A DNA stretch of 64,000 nt from Chaenocephalus aceratus (Eukaryota; Chordata; Actinopteri; Perciformes; Channichthyidae): NCBI GenBank assembly GCA_023974075.1, contig JAMFTG010000060.1, positions 186,001-250,000 of the forward strand. The letters run 5' to 3'. Below, one piece after another: positions 35,283-47,242 of this stretch. The notes beneath the pieces are model-generated. The model had not been told where the DNA came from. It searched no databases and saw nothing but the letters and a program-made list of their open reading frames with translations. Position 1 is the first letter of the stretch, and each line of letters begins with the position of its first letter. Made by a program: the position numbers and the translations under genes.

Positions 35283-36340
35283 TCACTCAAACAGCTTTTT
35301 TTTAAAACGCTTGGGCTTTCTTGGAGAGCATGTTGCCGTCTAGCTCCATTAACATTTGCTGGAGCACTTCGAACGTGCACTTCAGTTTAGGGGGGTAGTT
35401 CAGGTTCATTGCATACATTAGTCCAAACAGCATGGTAGCAGCTAATGCAATGTTGTCCACATAAGTTAGTACCTGTTGGCCTTCCAGGACAATCTGTCCT
35501 CTGGTCTTATCTGTCCTCTGGTCTCATCTGTCCTCTGGTCTCCTCTGTCCTCTGGTCTCATCTGTCCTCTGGTCTCATGGTGGAATTGTGTTTGACAACA
35601 TAAAGGCCCACTGTAATCCCCTCAATGGACCGCAGAATGACGTCTTCATCTTCTGCCTGCAGAGTGCACTGTCACAAAAGGAACAGAGTGAGATCTAACA
35701 AATCAATACATATATATACCCATCACTAAGTCCCTGTGTTTTACAAGTACATTTGGTCAGATTTCAGAACTTTTAAGCCTCCTTGTTATCTGATATACTC
35801 CTTTCTGACCTGATAACAAATGTTTCATTTCCTGTATCCGTTTTAAATTAAAAGCCCTCTAGCTTTTCAGTGTAGTCTGGCTATTAAACAAAAAACAGGG
35901 ATGTTCACATACTTTAGGGTTGAGGCTATATACTATGTGGTGTTTCAATAAATGCATATTTGAAAGCCCAAAAAAAAAATCAAAAGGTCAAATATTACTT
36001 CTACTGACCACAAACTCTCTCATTGAGGTTCACACACAGCCCCTTGAGAAGACATTCCCTCCCTAAATCGACATCATCAACCTAAGTGAAGGGAAATGAG
36101 AAAATACAATTTATATTTTGCTCAATGAAATGTGTCCACTATTGACTCGATGTAAAATGTCCTTAAAATGAATTCTTACTTGAGTCATGTTTGACATAAT
36201 ACAGTTCAGACGCTGGCCTATCTGTCCTCCTCTCTTCTCAAAAATCTTCAGAAGTTTGTCGGATAGCACATCCAGCTGAGAGAGAACTCTTGATTGGAGG
36301 GGCAGGGTTGTTATGCGCTTAAACTCCGCATTTATCAAAG
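35283..36340 (-). pseudogene. 3' exons of the multi-copy fish gene, array copy 1
   Basis: Exon at about 36340-36180 (LQSRVLSQLDVLSDKLLKIF) with an intact GT donor. Last exon 35656-35283 (AEDEDVILRSIEGI ... MLFGLMYAMNLNYPPKLK). The last exon contains five copies of a 17-bp repeat and an extra T run near 35300 (GCTTTTTTTTAAAACG) that shifts the C-terminal KKAQAFKNK frame. No upstream exons are present in the unit. Function is unknown. Confidence 0.5.
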
Positions 36341-37594
36341 ATTTATCACAGTCATAAAATCATGAAATCATTTCATTTTCTAATGATGTTATGATTGTAG
36401 TTGTGTGCTTGCCTCAAAACGATGCAGAGAAACTAGTCCATCCATTTGTTACTTAAGGCTAGCTTATTGTAACTCTTTATTATCAGGGTGTACCAAAAAG
36501 TCAGTTAAGTTGCTTCAGCTGATTCAAAATGTATTGACCAGAGCACGGAAAAGGGACCACATTACTCCTGTTTTGGTTTTATAGTGAGAATAACTTTTTA
36601 TATCAAGTACGAACAACCAGGTTAGACTACATTACATTTCATTTAGTTTATGTTTTTTTCCAAAGCGACTTAAAATAAGTATTACTGTAATATAAGACTA
36701 CATATAAGAAACACTCTTATAGCCTTTTCAACAAACAACACATTATCACTTTTGTGAAGGAGACTTTATCGCAGAATGTTTGGCTTTTGCTTCTCACTTT
36801 CTGAATAACTTTTGCCTAATAAATCAGAAAATGTGTATATCCCTGCAATGTTTGTAGTATGTAAATGTTATGAATAAATATTCAGAAATTGTCAGACTAA
36901 TACCAGTTTTCAATTTGTTAAAGATGAAGTTTAAGTTAGTCAAGTAAATCACACACAACATTTGAATACTCACCATTTACTACAGAGCCTTTGGAACAAT
37001 GTTCAAAGCAAGGCTGAGGTCAATCTTCTCCACACCAATTACCTATCACAGAAAAACATATTTGAAATTATTTCATTATTCACACACAAATAAAACAAAA
37101 ATGTTCTGCTCCTTAAAGGCGACATTTACCATTTAATGATGTACCTTTAGGTTAATATGAACCGACTTCGGCCGAGATGGGCGCCTCCAGTGTAAAAAGC
37201 TACAGTAGCCTATACTAATGCAATGAGTACAACTTTGTACGGAGCCATGGAAGCTTGGGGTAGTAATACAAAAACTACAATTTCTTAAAGTGTACATTTA
37301 AAATTTGAATGTCATGATATCCAAAACATGTTTTTTGAGGAATAGCTGGAATATGAAATGATAAAAAAATTAAATTACAAAGATACTTCAAGAAAACCAC
37401 CTCACCGGGTCAAAAAAGATCCACTTATGGAAGCTTGGGGTAGTAATACAAAAACCACAATTTCTTAAAATGTATAGAATGTACATTCAAAATTTGAATG
37501 GCATGATATCTAAAACATGTTTTTTGAGGAATAGCTGGAATATGAAATGACAAAGATACTCTAAGAAAACCCCTCCACCGAAATTATTTTTCAT

Positions 37595-37905
37595 ATCTTG
37601 TCTCTCACGTTTTCCTCTTCCATTTTTTGTGAATGTTCCACATGAGAAGAGTTGGTGAGAGGGAAAAAACTATTTAATAACGGACTTGATTTTGTTTTAT
37701 ATTGTCAGGTACATTCTACGTTTCCTCTTCCCTTGTTGTGAATGGTTTTCACGTGAGAGCAGTCAGTGTGAGGGATAACTAATTGAACACTAATTTGTTG
37801 TATATTGTCAGGTACGTTCTATGTTTCCTCTTCCCTTTTGTGAATGTTCTATGTGAGAGCAGTCATTGTGAGGGATGACTAATTTAATAATGATTTGTTG
37901 TATAT
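37595..37905 (+). promoter_or_regulatory. Orphan copy of receptor promoter-proximal repeats (array unit 2)
   Basis: Three repeat units matching 33830-34135 with small indels, in array unit 2. No receptor exon follows. Confidence 0.5.
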
Positions 37906-39069
37906 AAACTGAAAAAAAGGCTGTTGGATTCACATGATTTGAATATGGACATCGGTTGCACATATTAAAAACATGTGTACTCAAAACTATTCCATTACGT
38001 TAAAGACACACAACTATGTTATGTCAAAGAAACATGAAATTGTTATGTTCATTTGAATATTTCCTTTAATATTAGGTATATTCATTTACCCTATGTTTAA
38101 CCAACATGACATTTTAGGCTTTTAATATACTCAGTATATTTCATTTGTACCTGTTAAAGCCACATCAATGTTTTGTTTAACTACATGCTATAGTTTTCTG
38201 TTTAATCTACCTAGTGCTCAAGGGGTACATACGATTATGTATTGATGTAAATAGAGGCATTTCGTACATTCATCAACAGGATCCATCCTAATCTCTTATA
38301 TCTACAGCATTTATCATAACATTTTAAAACAAATAGTCAATAAAGACAAACACATTTCTTTGAACAACATTCATGTATTTTTCTCAAAAATAAAACAATA
38401 TTAACAACCACCACACATCCAGTTGAGCTTTTGGTTTTTCTATCATGCAGCCCCAGGAGAATTAACAAATACATTGAAAATAAAGAAATAGAAGAAATAG
38501 AAAATGTTTGTGATGCATGTACATTATTGTGTTAGAACACAGCAAGCACGCTTAAAGGAAACTATTCTCCCGACCAAAATAAAGGTTTATTGGGCCGAAT
38601 GGCAAAGAAAGGCTTATTTTTGTAACTCATTCATAGTAAACAATTGACAGGAAATGTCAACGCCTAGCCGAAAAAAGGAAATGTTCTTGCAAATCCATTA
38701 TTTAAATAGTAACCTGCTAATATGAAAGGGCACTTTAATGCAAAAAGAGAAATGGCATTGCTTTGGAAAAATACATGAAAGTATAAAAATGGCCTGGTTT
38801 CTTACCACATATGCACTAAAGAAAGTATTACAAATAAAAACAAGAACTGACATTTTGAAGTTAGTACATTAGTACAATTAGTGCAATTAGTACATTCTGA
38901 AACACATAACAAGTGGTACATTCTGAAAACACATGACCCCAGGAAAAACACACATTTCTGAAACCTGCAAATCAAGCAAAAAACATGAGCAAAGGAAGTG
39001 CAAGACAGTTGTATCGATGAAAGTTCAGTATGAATGCTGTAAAAGTGCACAATGGTCCATGGCAACAGC

Positions 39070-40165
39070 TCACTCAAACAGCTTGTTTTTAAACGCTTGG
39101 GCTTTCTTGGAGAGCATGTTGCCGTCTAGCTCCATTGACATTTGCTGGAGCACTTTGAACATGCACTTCAGTTTAGGGGGGTAGTTCAGGTTCATTGCAT
39201 ACATTAGTCCAAACAGCATGGTAGCAGCTAATGCAATGTTGTCCACATAAGTTAGTACCTGTTGGCCTTCCAGGACAATCTGTCCTCTGGTCTCATCTGT
39301 CCTCTGGTCTCATCTGTCCTCTGGTCTCCTCTGTCCTCTGGTCTCATCTGTCCTCTGGTCTCCTCTGTCCTCTGGTCTCATCTGTCCTCTGGTCTCATGG
39401 TGGAATTGTGTTTGACGACATAAAGGCCCACTGTAATCCCCTCAATGGAGCGCAGAATGACATCTTCATCTTCTGCCTGCAGAGTGCACTGTCACAAAAG
39501 GAACAGAGTGAGATCTAACAAATCAATACATATATATAACCATTACTAAGTCCCTGTGTTTAACAAGTACATTTGGTCAGATTTCAGAACGTTTAAGCCT
39601 CCTTGTTATCTGATATACTCCTTTCTGACCTGATAACAAATGTTTCATTTCCTGTATCCGTTTTAAATTAAAAGCCCTCTAGCTTTTCAGTGTAGTCTGG
39701 CTATTAAACAAAAAACAGGGATGTTCACATACTTTGGCTATATACTATGTTGTGTTTCAATAAATACATATTTTAAAGCCCAACAAAAAAAATCAAAAGG
39801 TCAAATATTACTTCTACTGACCACAAACTCTCTCATTGAGGTACACACACACACAGCCCCTTGAGAAGACATTCCCTCCCTAAATCGACATCATCAACCT
39901 AAGTGAAGGGGAATAAGAAAAGAAAGAATCTATTTTACTCAATGAAATGTGTCCACTATTGACTCGATGTATAATTTCCTTAAAATTAATTCTTTCTTGA
40001 GTCATGTTTGACATAATACAGTTCAGACGCTGGCCTATCTGTCCTCCTCTCTTCTCAAAAATCTTCAGAAGTTTATCGGATAGCACATCCAGCTGAGAGA
40101 GAACTCTTGATTGGAGGGGCAGGGTTGTTATGCGCTTAAACTCCACATTTATCAAAGAAAACAAA
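39070..40165 (-). pseudogene. 3' exons of the multi-copy fish gene, array copy 2
   Basis: Exon at about 40165-40000 (FSLINVEFKRITTLPLQSRV). Last exon 39476-39070 ends with an intact SKKAQAFKNKLFE and stop. The donor after MTQ reads GAAAG instead of GTAAG, so splicing to the last exon should fail. The last exon carries seven copies of the 17-bp repeat, which changes frame between GLYVVKHNST and IVLEGQQVL unless the copy number compensates. Confidence 0.5.
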
Positions 40166-41315
40166 ATATCACAGTCATAAAAATCATGAAATCATTTTCT
40201 AATGATGTTATGATTGTAGTTGTGTGCTTGCCTCAAAACGATGCAGAGAAACTAGTCCATGCATTTGTTACTTCAAGGCTAGCTTATTGTAACTCTTTAT
40301 TATCAGGGTGTACCAAAAAGTCAGTTAAGTTGCTTCAGCTGATTCAAAATGTATTGACCATAGCACGGAAAAGGGGCCACATTACTCCTGTTTTGGCTCC
40401 ATAGTGAGAATAACTTTGTATATCAAGTACGAACAACCAGGTTAGACTACATTACATTTCATTTAGTTTTCCTTTTTTCCAAAGCGACTTAAAATAAGTA
40501 TTACTGTAATATAAGGCTACATATAAGAAACACTCTTATATCCATTTCAACAAACAACACATTATCACTTTTGTGAAGGAGGCTTTGGGTAGTAATACAA
40601 AAACTACAATTTCTTAAAGTGTACATTTAAAATTTGAATGTCATGATATCCAAAACATGTTTTTTGAGGAATAGATGGAATATGAAATGATAAAAAAATT
40701 CAATTACAAAGATACTTCAAGAAAAACCACCTCACCGGGTCGTAGAAGAAATAGAAAATGTTTGTGATGCATGTACATATACATTATTGTGTTAGAACAC
40801 AGCAAAGAAGCTTAAAGGAAACTATTCTCCCGACCAAAATAAAGGTTTATTGTGCCAGATGGCAAAGAAAGGCTTATTTTTGTAACTCATTCAAAGTAAA
40901 CAATTAACAGGAAATGTCAACGCCTAGCCGAAATAAGGAAATGTTCTTGCAAATCCATTATTTAAATAGTAACCTGCTAATATGAAAGGGCACTTTAATA
41001 CAAAAAAAGCAATGGCATTGCTTTGGAAAAATACATGGAAGTATAAAAATGGCCTGGTTTCTCACCACATACTAAAGAAAGTATTACAAATAAAAACAAG
41101 AACTGACATTTTGAAGTTAGTTCATTAGTGCAATTAGTACATTATGAAACACATAACAAGTGGTACATTCTGAAACACATGACCCCAGGAAAAACACACA
41201 TTTCTGAAACCTGCAAATCAAGCAAAAAGCATGAGCAAAGGAAGTGCAAGACAGTTGTATCGATGAAAGTCCAGTATGAATGCTGTAAAAGTGCACAATG
41301 GTCCATGGCAACAGC

Positions 41316-41672
41316 TCACTCAAACAGTTGTTTTTAAACGCTTGGGCTTTCTTGGAGAGCATGTTGCCGTCTAGCTCCATTAACATTTGCTGGAGCACTT
41401 CGAACGTGCACTTCAGTTTAGGGGGGTAGTTCAGGTTCATTGCATACATTAGTCCAAACAGCATGGTAGCAGCTAATGCAATGTTGTCCACATCAGTTAG
41501 TACCTGTTGACCTTCCAGGACAATCTGTCCTCTGGTCTCATCTGTCCTCTGGTCTCATCTGTCCTCTGGTCTCATCTGTCCTCTGGTCTCCTCTGTCCTC
41601 TGGTCTCCTCTGTCCTCTGGTCTCCTCTGTCCTCTGGTCTCCTCTGTCCTCTGGTCTCATCTGTCCTGTATA
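41316..41672 (-). pseudogene. Last exon of the multi-copy fish gene, array copy 3 (truncated)
   Basis: The minus strand encodes DNIALAATMLFGLMYAMNLN and LDGNMLSKKAQAFKN, then shifts frame (one base of the CAGCTTG word is missing). The upstream side ends inside eight copies of the 17-bp repeat at about 41672, where a different dispersed repeat begins. Confidence 0.5.
41520..41668. repeat. 17-bp coding minisatellite, longest copy
   Basis: Unit CTGTCCTCTGGTCTCAT (or CCT), eight full copies here. Homologous tracts have seven copies at about 39287-39400, five at about 35494-35580 and four or five irregular copies at about 26565-26642. Confidence 0.9.
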
Positions 41673-42480
41673 TATAAATGGACGTAGGGTCCGTGACGTC
41701 ACCCATAGGATTCTGCAGTTGCCGTGAAGCCCTTAGTAGGCGGAGTCGGCCACTAACGGCTCGACAGTGACGTCAGAGTTCAACTCCCGCCTGTTCCAGC
41801 CTGCTCCAAATAAGGGCAAAGAGGCGGAGCCGAGGCGGGACCTGCTGCCACTGAGCTGGAAGTTCCAGAGCTAGCTGAAGCTACCAAGCTAAGCTAACAT
41901 GCTCCCCATCTGCACACTGCCCTCACATTTTACGTTCTAAGGTAAGCGGACATGAAACTATTCAGCAAAACTATAAATAATAATCTAAGTTATTGAGTTT
42001 TTAGCATAATACTTCAGAATCTTAAAACCCCTTAATGTGTGTATGCAATTGTGCTAAATTCAACACTGGAATCAAGCAAATATTAATATGTTTGCATGAC
42101 ATTAGTTATTTGTATTTTGATATCACTTAACTACACGTTTAATACATTTAAGTCATGCTATGGTACATGTGATGGTAGCTAGTTAGTGCTCTTACCTGTG
42201 AGGCCTCCTCCAAACAGCATAATAACCAGACTGTATCATTAAAACTAAGTACCAGTTCTAGATCCTTGACTTTAGACAAACAATTCAAAAGACAACATGT
42301 ATTTAAAGACCAATCTTTATTTGAATGTGCCTCTTAACCTGATATATTAGTTATACAGTAATAGTATTGACAATCTAAAAAAACTGAGCAATTCAACAGT
42401 CAATTTTATGTTTCTTATTGTCTAAAGCATTTATTATTTTCATTTTCCCCCTCTCATATTCAGTGTGGACGGATTGAGAC
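41673..42480. mobile_element. Dispersed DNA-transposon-like repeat
   Basis: GC-rich head (GGACGTAGGGTCCGTGACGTC and onward) followed by AT-rich DNA. Bases 42243-42480 are the reverse complement of 16445-16685. A common fish repeat of uncertain class with no coding frame. Confidence 0.55.
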
Positions 42481-42524
42481 AGCATGGGGTCCGCAACTTC
42501 GGCCGCGGCACACCGGTTGGGAAC

Positions 42525-44975
42525 CACTGCCTTAGACCCTCACATCGTACAAGGAAAGACTTCCGGAGAAATCCACAGTTTAAAAGGGAAAATGGGAGAA
42601 ACCTCAGAGAGAGCAACAGAGGAGGGATCCCTCTCCCAGGACGGACAGACGTGTAATAGATGCCGTGTGTAAATTGATAAGACAATACATTTGCAACATA
42701 GGTAGTCCAAATATTTGGAAATGCATGTGTGTATAATAGGAAGATGAATCCACGAGGATATCCATCCAGGACCTATGATCCAGGACCACAGCCACGACTC
42801 AAGATCCAGGGCTCGCGATCCAGGACACAGGACCGCAGGATCATCCATGACTCCGGATCCTGGCGTATATAGACACCAAAAAGAAGGAAACTTGGGGAAG
42901 CTGGGTTAATCGGAACATGAGAGGACACAGGTATAGACAGAGAGAAGGAAGAAGTAAGATGTCCCCGGACAAACTAAGCCTATATCAGCAAAACTAGGGG
43001 CTGAATCTAATCAGCCCTAACTATAAGCTTTATCAAAAAGGAAGGTCTTAAGCACACTCTTAAAAACGGATAGGCTGTCTGCCGCCCGAACACAAACTGG
43101 AAGCTGATTCCACAAATGTGGAGCTTGATAAGAAAAGGCTCTGGCTCCCATTGTACTTTTAGAGACTCGAGGAACAACCAACAACCCTGCATTCTTGGAA
43201 CGCAATGCCCTAGTAGGACAGTAGGGTATAATGAGTTCTTTAAGGTAAGATGGCACCTGCCCATTAAGGGCTTTGTAGGCGAGAAGAATAATTTTAAATT
43301 CTATCCTGTGTTCTATAGGGAGCCAGTGTAAGACAGCCAGAACAGGAGTAATGTGGTCCCTTCTCCTAACTCTGGTTAGTACACGAGCTGCAGCATTTTG
43401 AATCAGCTGAAGCGACTTGACTGACTTCTTGGTACACCCTGATAATAAAGAGTTACAATAATCCAGCCTTGAAGTAACAAATGCATGGACTAGTTTCTTT
43501 GCATCGTTTTGAGGCAAGATATGTCTGATTTTTGCAATGTTACGTAGATGGAAGTAGGCGGTCCTTGAAATTGATTTTATGTGGGCGTTTAAGGATAAAT
43601 CCTGATAAAATATAACACCAAGATTCCTTACAGTCTCATTGGAGGCCAAATTAATGCCATCCATAGTTAGTATATCTTTAGATAATTTGTTTCGTAGATT
43701 CTTCGGGCCGAGTACAATAACTTCACTTTTTGTCGTGTTTAAGGTCATCCACGTTTTTAAGTCCTTGAGGCAGTCTTGAATTTGATTTAGATGATTCATT
43801 TCATCAGGCTTGATTGATAAATATAGTTGAGTATCATCCGCATAACAATGAAAGTTTACAAAATGATTCCTTATAATATTGCCTAACGGAAGCATATATA
43901 ATGTGAACAAAATAGGTCCGAGCACTGAGCCCTGTGGCACTCCATGGCTAACTTTGGTTTGCGTGGAAGATTCATCGTTAACACGTACAAACTGAGAGCG
44001 TTCAGATTGATAGGACCTAAACCAGCCTAAAGCAGTTCCCTGTATGCCAACTAAGTGCTCTAGTCTTTGCAATAGGATATCATGGTCGATAGTATCAAAT
44101 GCAGCACTGAGATCGAGCAAAACAATAATAGAGACAAGTCCCTTGTCTGAGGCTATTAGAATGTCATTTGTGACTTTAACCAGAGCTGTCTCTGTGCTAT
44201 GATGTGTTCTAAAGCCAGACTGAAGATCTTCAAATAAATCATTGTTTTTAAGTAATCACACAGCTGTTTTGCGACCGCTTTCTCAAGACTTTTTGAGGGG
44301 AACGGAAGATTAGAAATAGGTCTATAGTTGGCTAAAACTCTGGATCGAGGTTGTGCTTTTTAAGAAGCGGTTTTATCACTGCTACTTTGAATGATTGTGG
44401 AACACAGCCTGATAATAAAGACATATTCATAATATTTAATAAAGAAGTGCTAATTAATGGAAAAACTTCCTTCAACAGCTTAGTTGGAATTGGGTCTAAC
44501 ATGCACGTTGATGGTTTAGAAGAGAGAATCATTGAATTTAATTGTTCAAGGTTTATGGCTGAAAATCATTCTAGTTTACTATCTAGTGTAATATTAGAAC
44601 TTACGATTCCGGGAGCTGTTGATAACACTGTACTGGTCGAAGGCAAGAGGTCATTAATTTTGTTTCTAAGAGTAACAATTTTATCGTTAAAAAAGCACAT
44701 AAAATCATTGCTACTGAGTGCTATGGGAATAGAAGGCTCAATCGAGCTATGGCTCTCTGTCAGCCTGGCTACAGTCCTGAAAAGAAATCTTGCATTATTC
44801 TTATTCCCATCTATTAATGAAGAGTAGTAGGCAGCTCTTGCTTTACGCAGTGCTTTCTTATATTCATTGAGAGTAATATGCCAAATTAAACGAGATCCTT
44901 CAAGTTTAGTGGAACGCCATATCCTTTCAAGTTGTCTCGACTTTTGCTTTATTTTTGCGGGTTTCGGCATTATGC
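42525..44975 (-). mobile_element. L2-type LINE, 5'-truncated
   Basis: The minus strand carries ORF2 remnants from about 44970 to 43017 followed by a 3' region down to about 42525 with the CCCTGAGGTTTCTCCC word shared with other tails in the window. The endonuclease domain is missing. A GATCC-rich stretch (about 42765-42860) lies in the 3' region. Confidence 0.8.
43017..44970 (-). pseudogene. LINE reverse-transcriptase ORF (broken)
   Basis: The longest open part (44120-43017, about 367 codons) has RT motif A ([12 protein letters not shown]), motif B ([17 protein letters not shown]) and the catalytic [13 protein letters not shown] box. These are followed by the L2/Jockey-type C-terminus ([46 protein letters not shown]). 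Upstream parts (44970-44566 and 44532-44332) lie in other frames, so at least two frame breaks separate them. This copy is not functional. Confidence 0.85.
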
Positions 44976-45164
44976 CATGGAGCTAATCTATGTTGTTTTT
45001 ACCCTACACTCGATAAGTGGGTCAAAAAGGACCCGCATTAGAATAATATGTGTTTTTCTGCCACTTTTGTCATTTTGGTTAAGAAAAATCACTTTTAATA
45101 TTTAGTATTATATTTTGGTTCACACTAGAAATATTTTATATTTAATTTTTCACTATTTATAATA

Positions 45165-45475
45165 CGGATACAAGCGGCCGAGATGGGTTTTCTCCGCAGG
45201 GTGGCTGGCGTCTCCCTTAGGGATAAGGTGAGAAGTTCAGTCATCTGGGAGGGACTCGGAGTTGAACCGCTCCTCCTTCGTGTCGAAAGGAGCCAGTTGA
45301 GGTGGTTCGGGCACCTAGTTAGGATGCCACCTGGGCGCCTCCCTAGAGAGGTGTTCCAGGCACGTCCAGCTGGGAAGAGACCGAGGCGTAGACCTAGGAC
45401 CAGGTGGAGGGATTATATCTCTTCGCTGGCCTGGGAGCGCCTTGGAACCCCCCAGTCAGAGCTGGTTCCTTTTTT
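45165..45475 (+). mobile_element. LINE C-terminal fragment
   Basis: It encodes MGFLRRVAGVSLRDKVRSSV, LRWFGHLVRMPPGRLPREVF and RTRWRDYISSLAWERLG, the arginine-rich end of an RTE/Rex-like fish LINE ORF. It is cut by a T run and joins the promoter repeats of gene D. Confidence 0.75.
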
Positions 45476-45479
45476 TTTT

Positions 45480-45757
45480 AATGTTCCACATGAGAAGAGT
45501 TGGTGAGAGGGAAGAAAACAATTTAATAACGACTGATTTTGTTTTATATTGTCAGGTACGTTCTACGTTTCCTCTTCCCTTTTTGTGAATGTGTTTCACA
45601 TGAGAGAAGTCATTGTGAGGGATAACTAATTGAACACTAATTTGTTGTATATTGTCAGGTACGTTCTACGTTTCCTCTTCCCTTTTTGTGAATGTGTTTC
45701 ACGTGAGAGCAGTCATTGTGAGGGATGACTAATTGAATACTGATGTGTTGTATATAG
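45480..45757 (+). promoter_or_regulatory. Promoter-proximal tandem repeats upstream of gene D
   Basis: A partial unit and two full units of about 100 bp, each with TTTCCTCTTCCCTTTTTGTG and a CAC(G/A)TGAGAG box. The same downstream sequence as in gene C follows (GACTAAACGGAGATCG). It ends about 240 bp before the start codon. Confidence 0.5.
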
Positions 45758-47242
45758 TCAGTGACTAAACGGAGATCGCCTCGACTGTATGCTGGCTCGG
45801 GTCTCATCCATCAACAACATCAACACAGCGCAGACACCGCTAATCGACACTGGTTACATAGATTCACTTTGAGGAGGAGGCATCATCTTCACACAGGAAG
45901 CAGTTGCAGCATTTCTCAGCTAAAGCATTGTTTCAGGAACATTTCATCAACATTTCATCAGAACAAGAGATAGAGGAAGCCGAGAGACGGAGAATCACGA
46001 TGGATGAGTTCAAACGGATTCAAATGTCTTCATTTCTCGTTCTGCTGCTTCAGTTTACAGGTAAGCATTCCTACAACATGTACTGTATATGACATTTAGA
46101 AACACAACGGTCATTTAGTCATCATGAATGTTACTTTATTACCTAACCTCCTTTTAACAAAGACAGAGAAGTGGTCTGTTTGTCTTCCAACGAGGGGAAG
46201 GCAACTTTTAGACACATCGGAAACTTTTGTTGTATCTTAAATGAACATTTGTATTCCTCTGTATTCTTTATATTTCTCTCGTTTATTCAGGGGCTGCAAT
46301 TGGACAGCGATCCCTCTTCCTCTCTGTCAGAGCTGGAGATGAAGCCACTTTGCCGTGTAACAATGTGACCCATGATCAGGATGAATGTAACAGTACTACC
46401 TGGATCTTCACTGATTCAGGAAACAAAGTAACAGTAGAGCTGGTTAAAGGTGGGCAGATTGGGAACCATGCTAAATCAGACAGACTGAGAGTCACAGAGA
46501 AATGTTCTCTGGTTATAAATAAGGTCACAGAGGAGGATGCTGGTTTTTACACCTGCAGACAGTTCAACAGATCAGGAGAACAAGAAGGTCCAGACTCTGG
46601 GGTTGAGCTGTTTGTTGTTACCAGTGAGTATTCAAATCATAATGTTTCCAAACTCTATGGTTAGACGTATACACTGATTACAATGAAACCTTACAATAAT
46701 TATTATTACAGGGATGACGTTGTTTGTACTATTGTTGTCTTTTTTCTCACAATATCTCCATCTTCAGTGACTGAGCATCAGGACAATGATTAGGTTATGT
46801 TACACTGCTCTGTGACGACATATGGACGGTGTAGACACCCAGTGAAGTGGCTGCTTCAGGGTCAAGATGTGGATAAAGAAAACAGATATTTAAAGACATC
46901 ACAGTCTACCTGCTCTGCCTCTGTGACTTTTCTGAGTTCTCTCTTTAGTTACACAACAAGGTTTAAGCTTTTCACTTGCGAAGTAACCGAATCCAAAACA
47001 GGAGAAGTGCAGGTGTTTCCCTTCAGGCCTCAGTCCTCAGCTGAGAACATGTTGAGCCATTCAAAGTGACTTAATTAACTCGTATATTTTTACTTATTTA
47101 ATGATTTGAAGTTTTATTATTACATCACAATATAAATTGCCCATAAGACAGTTTGCAAGTTAAAAATGTGTTGATCTTTGTTCATCTGTTCAGGTGAGGA
47201 CCCAGCAGCAGCAGCAGCAGAGAGCGACTACAGATCAGGTTT

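Larger units (their letters stand above)
25970..41672. repeat. Tandem array of roughly 3.7-kb segmental units
   Basis: The landmark CACTTCAGTTTAGGGGGGTA occurs at 26447, 35378, 39164 and 41409. Removing the 5.26 kb insertion at 27623-32880, spacings are about 3.67, 3.79 and 2.25 kb, the last shortened by an internal deletion near 40568. Each unit holds minus-strand 3' exons of a multi-copy gene and a + strand LINE RT fragment. The first two units also hold a copy of the receptor promoter-proximal repeats. The left edge (25970-26110) is a partial unit joined to foreign LINE sequence. Confidence 0.85.

Noticed and set aside
45761..46092. Short frames overlapping the leader of gene D
   Set aside because: They cover the 5'UTR and signal exon in the wrong phase; the MDEFKRIQ start at 46000 is the one conserved in B, C and E.
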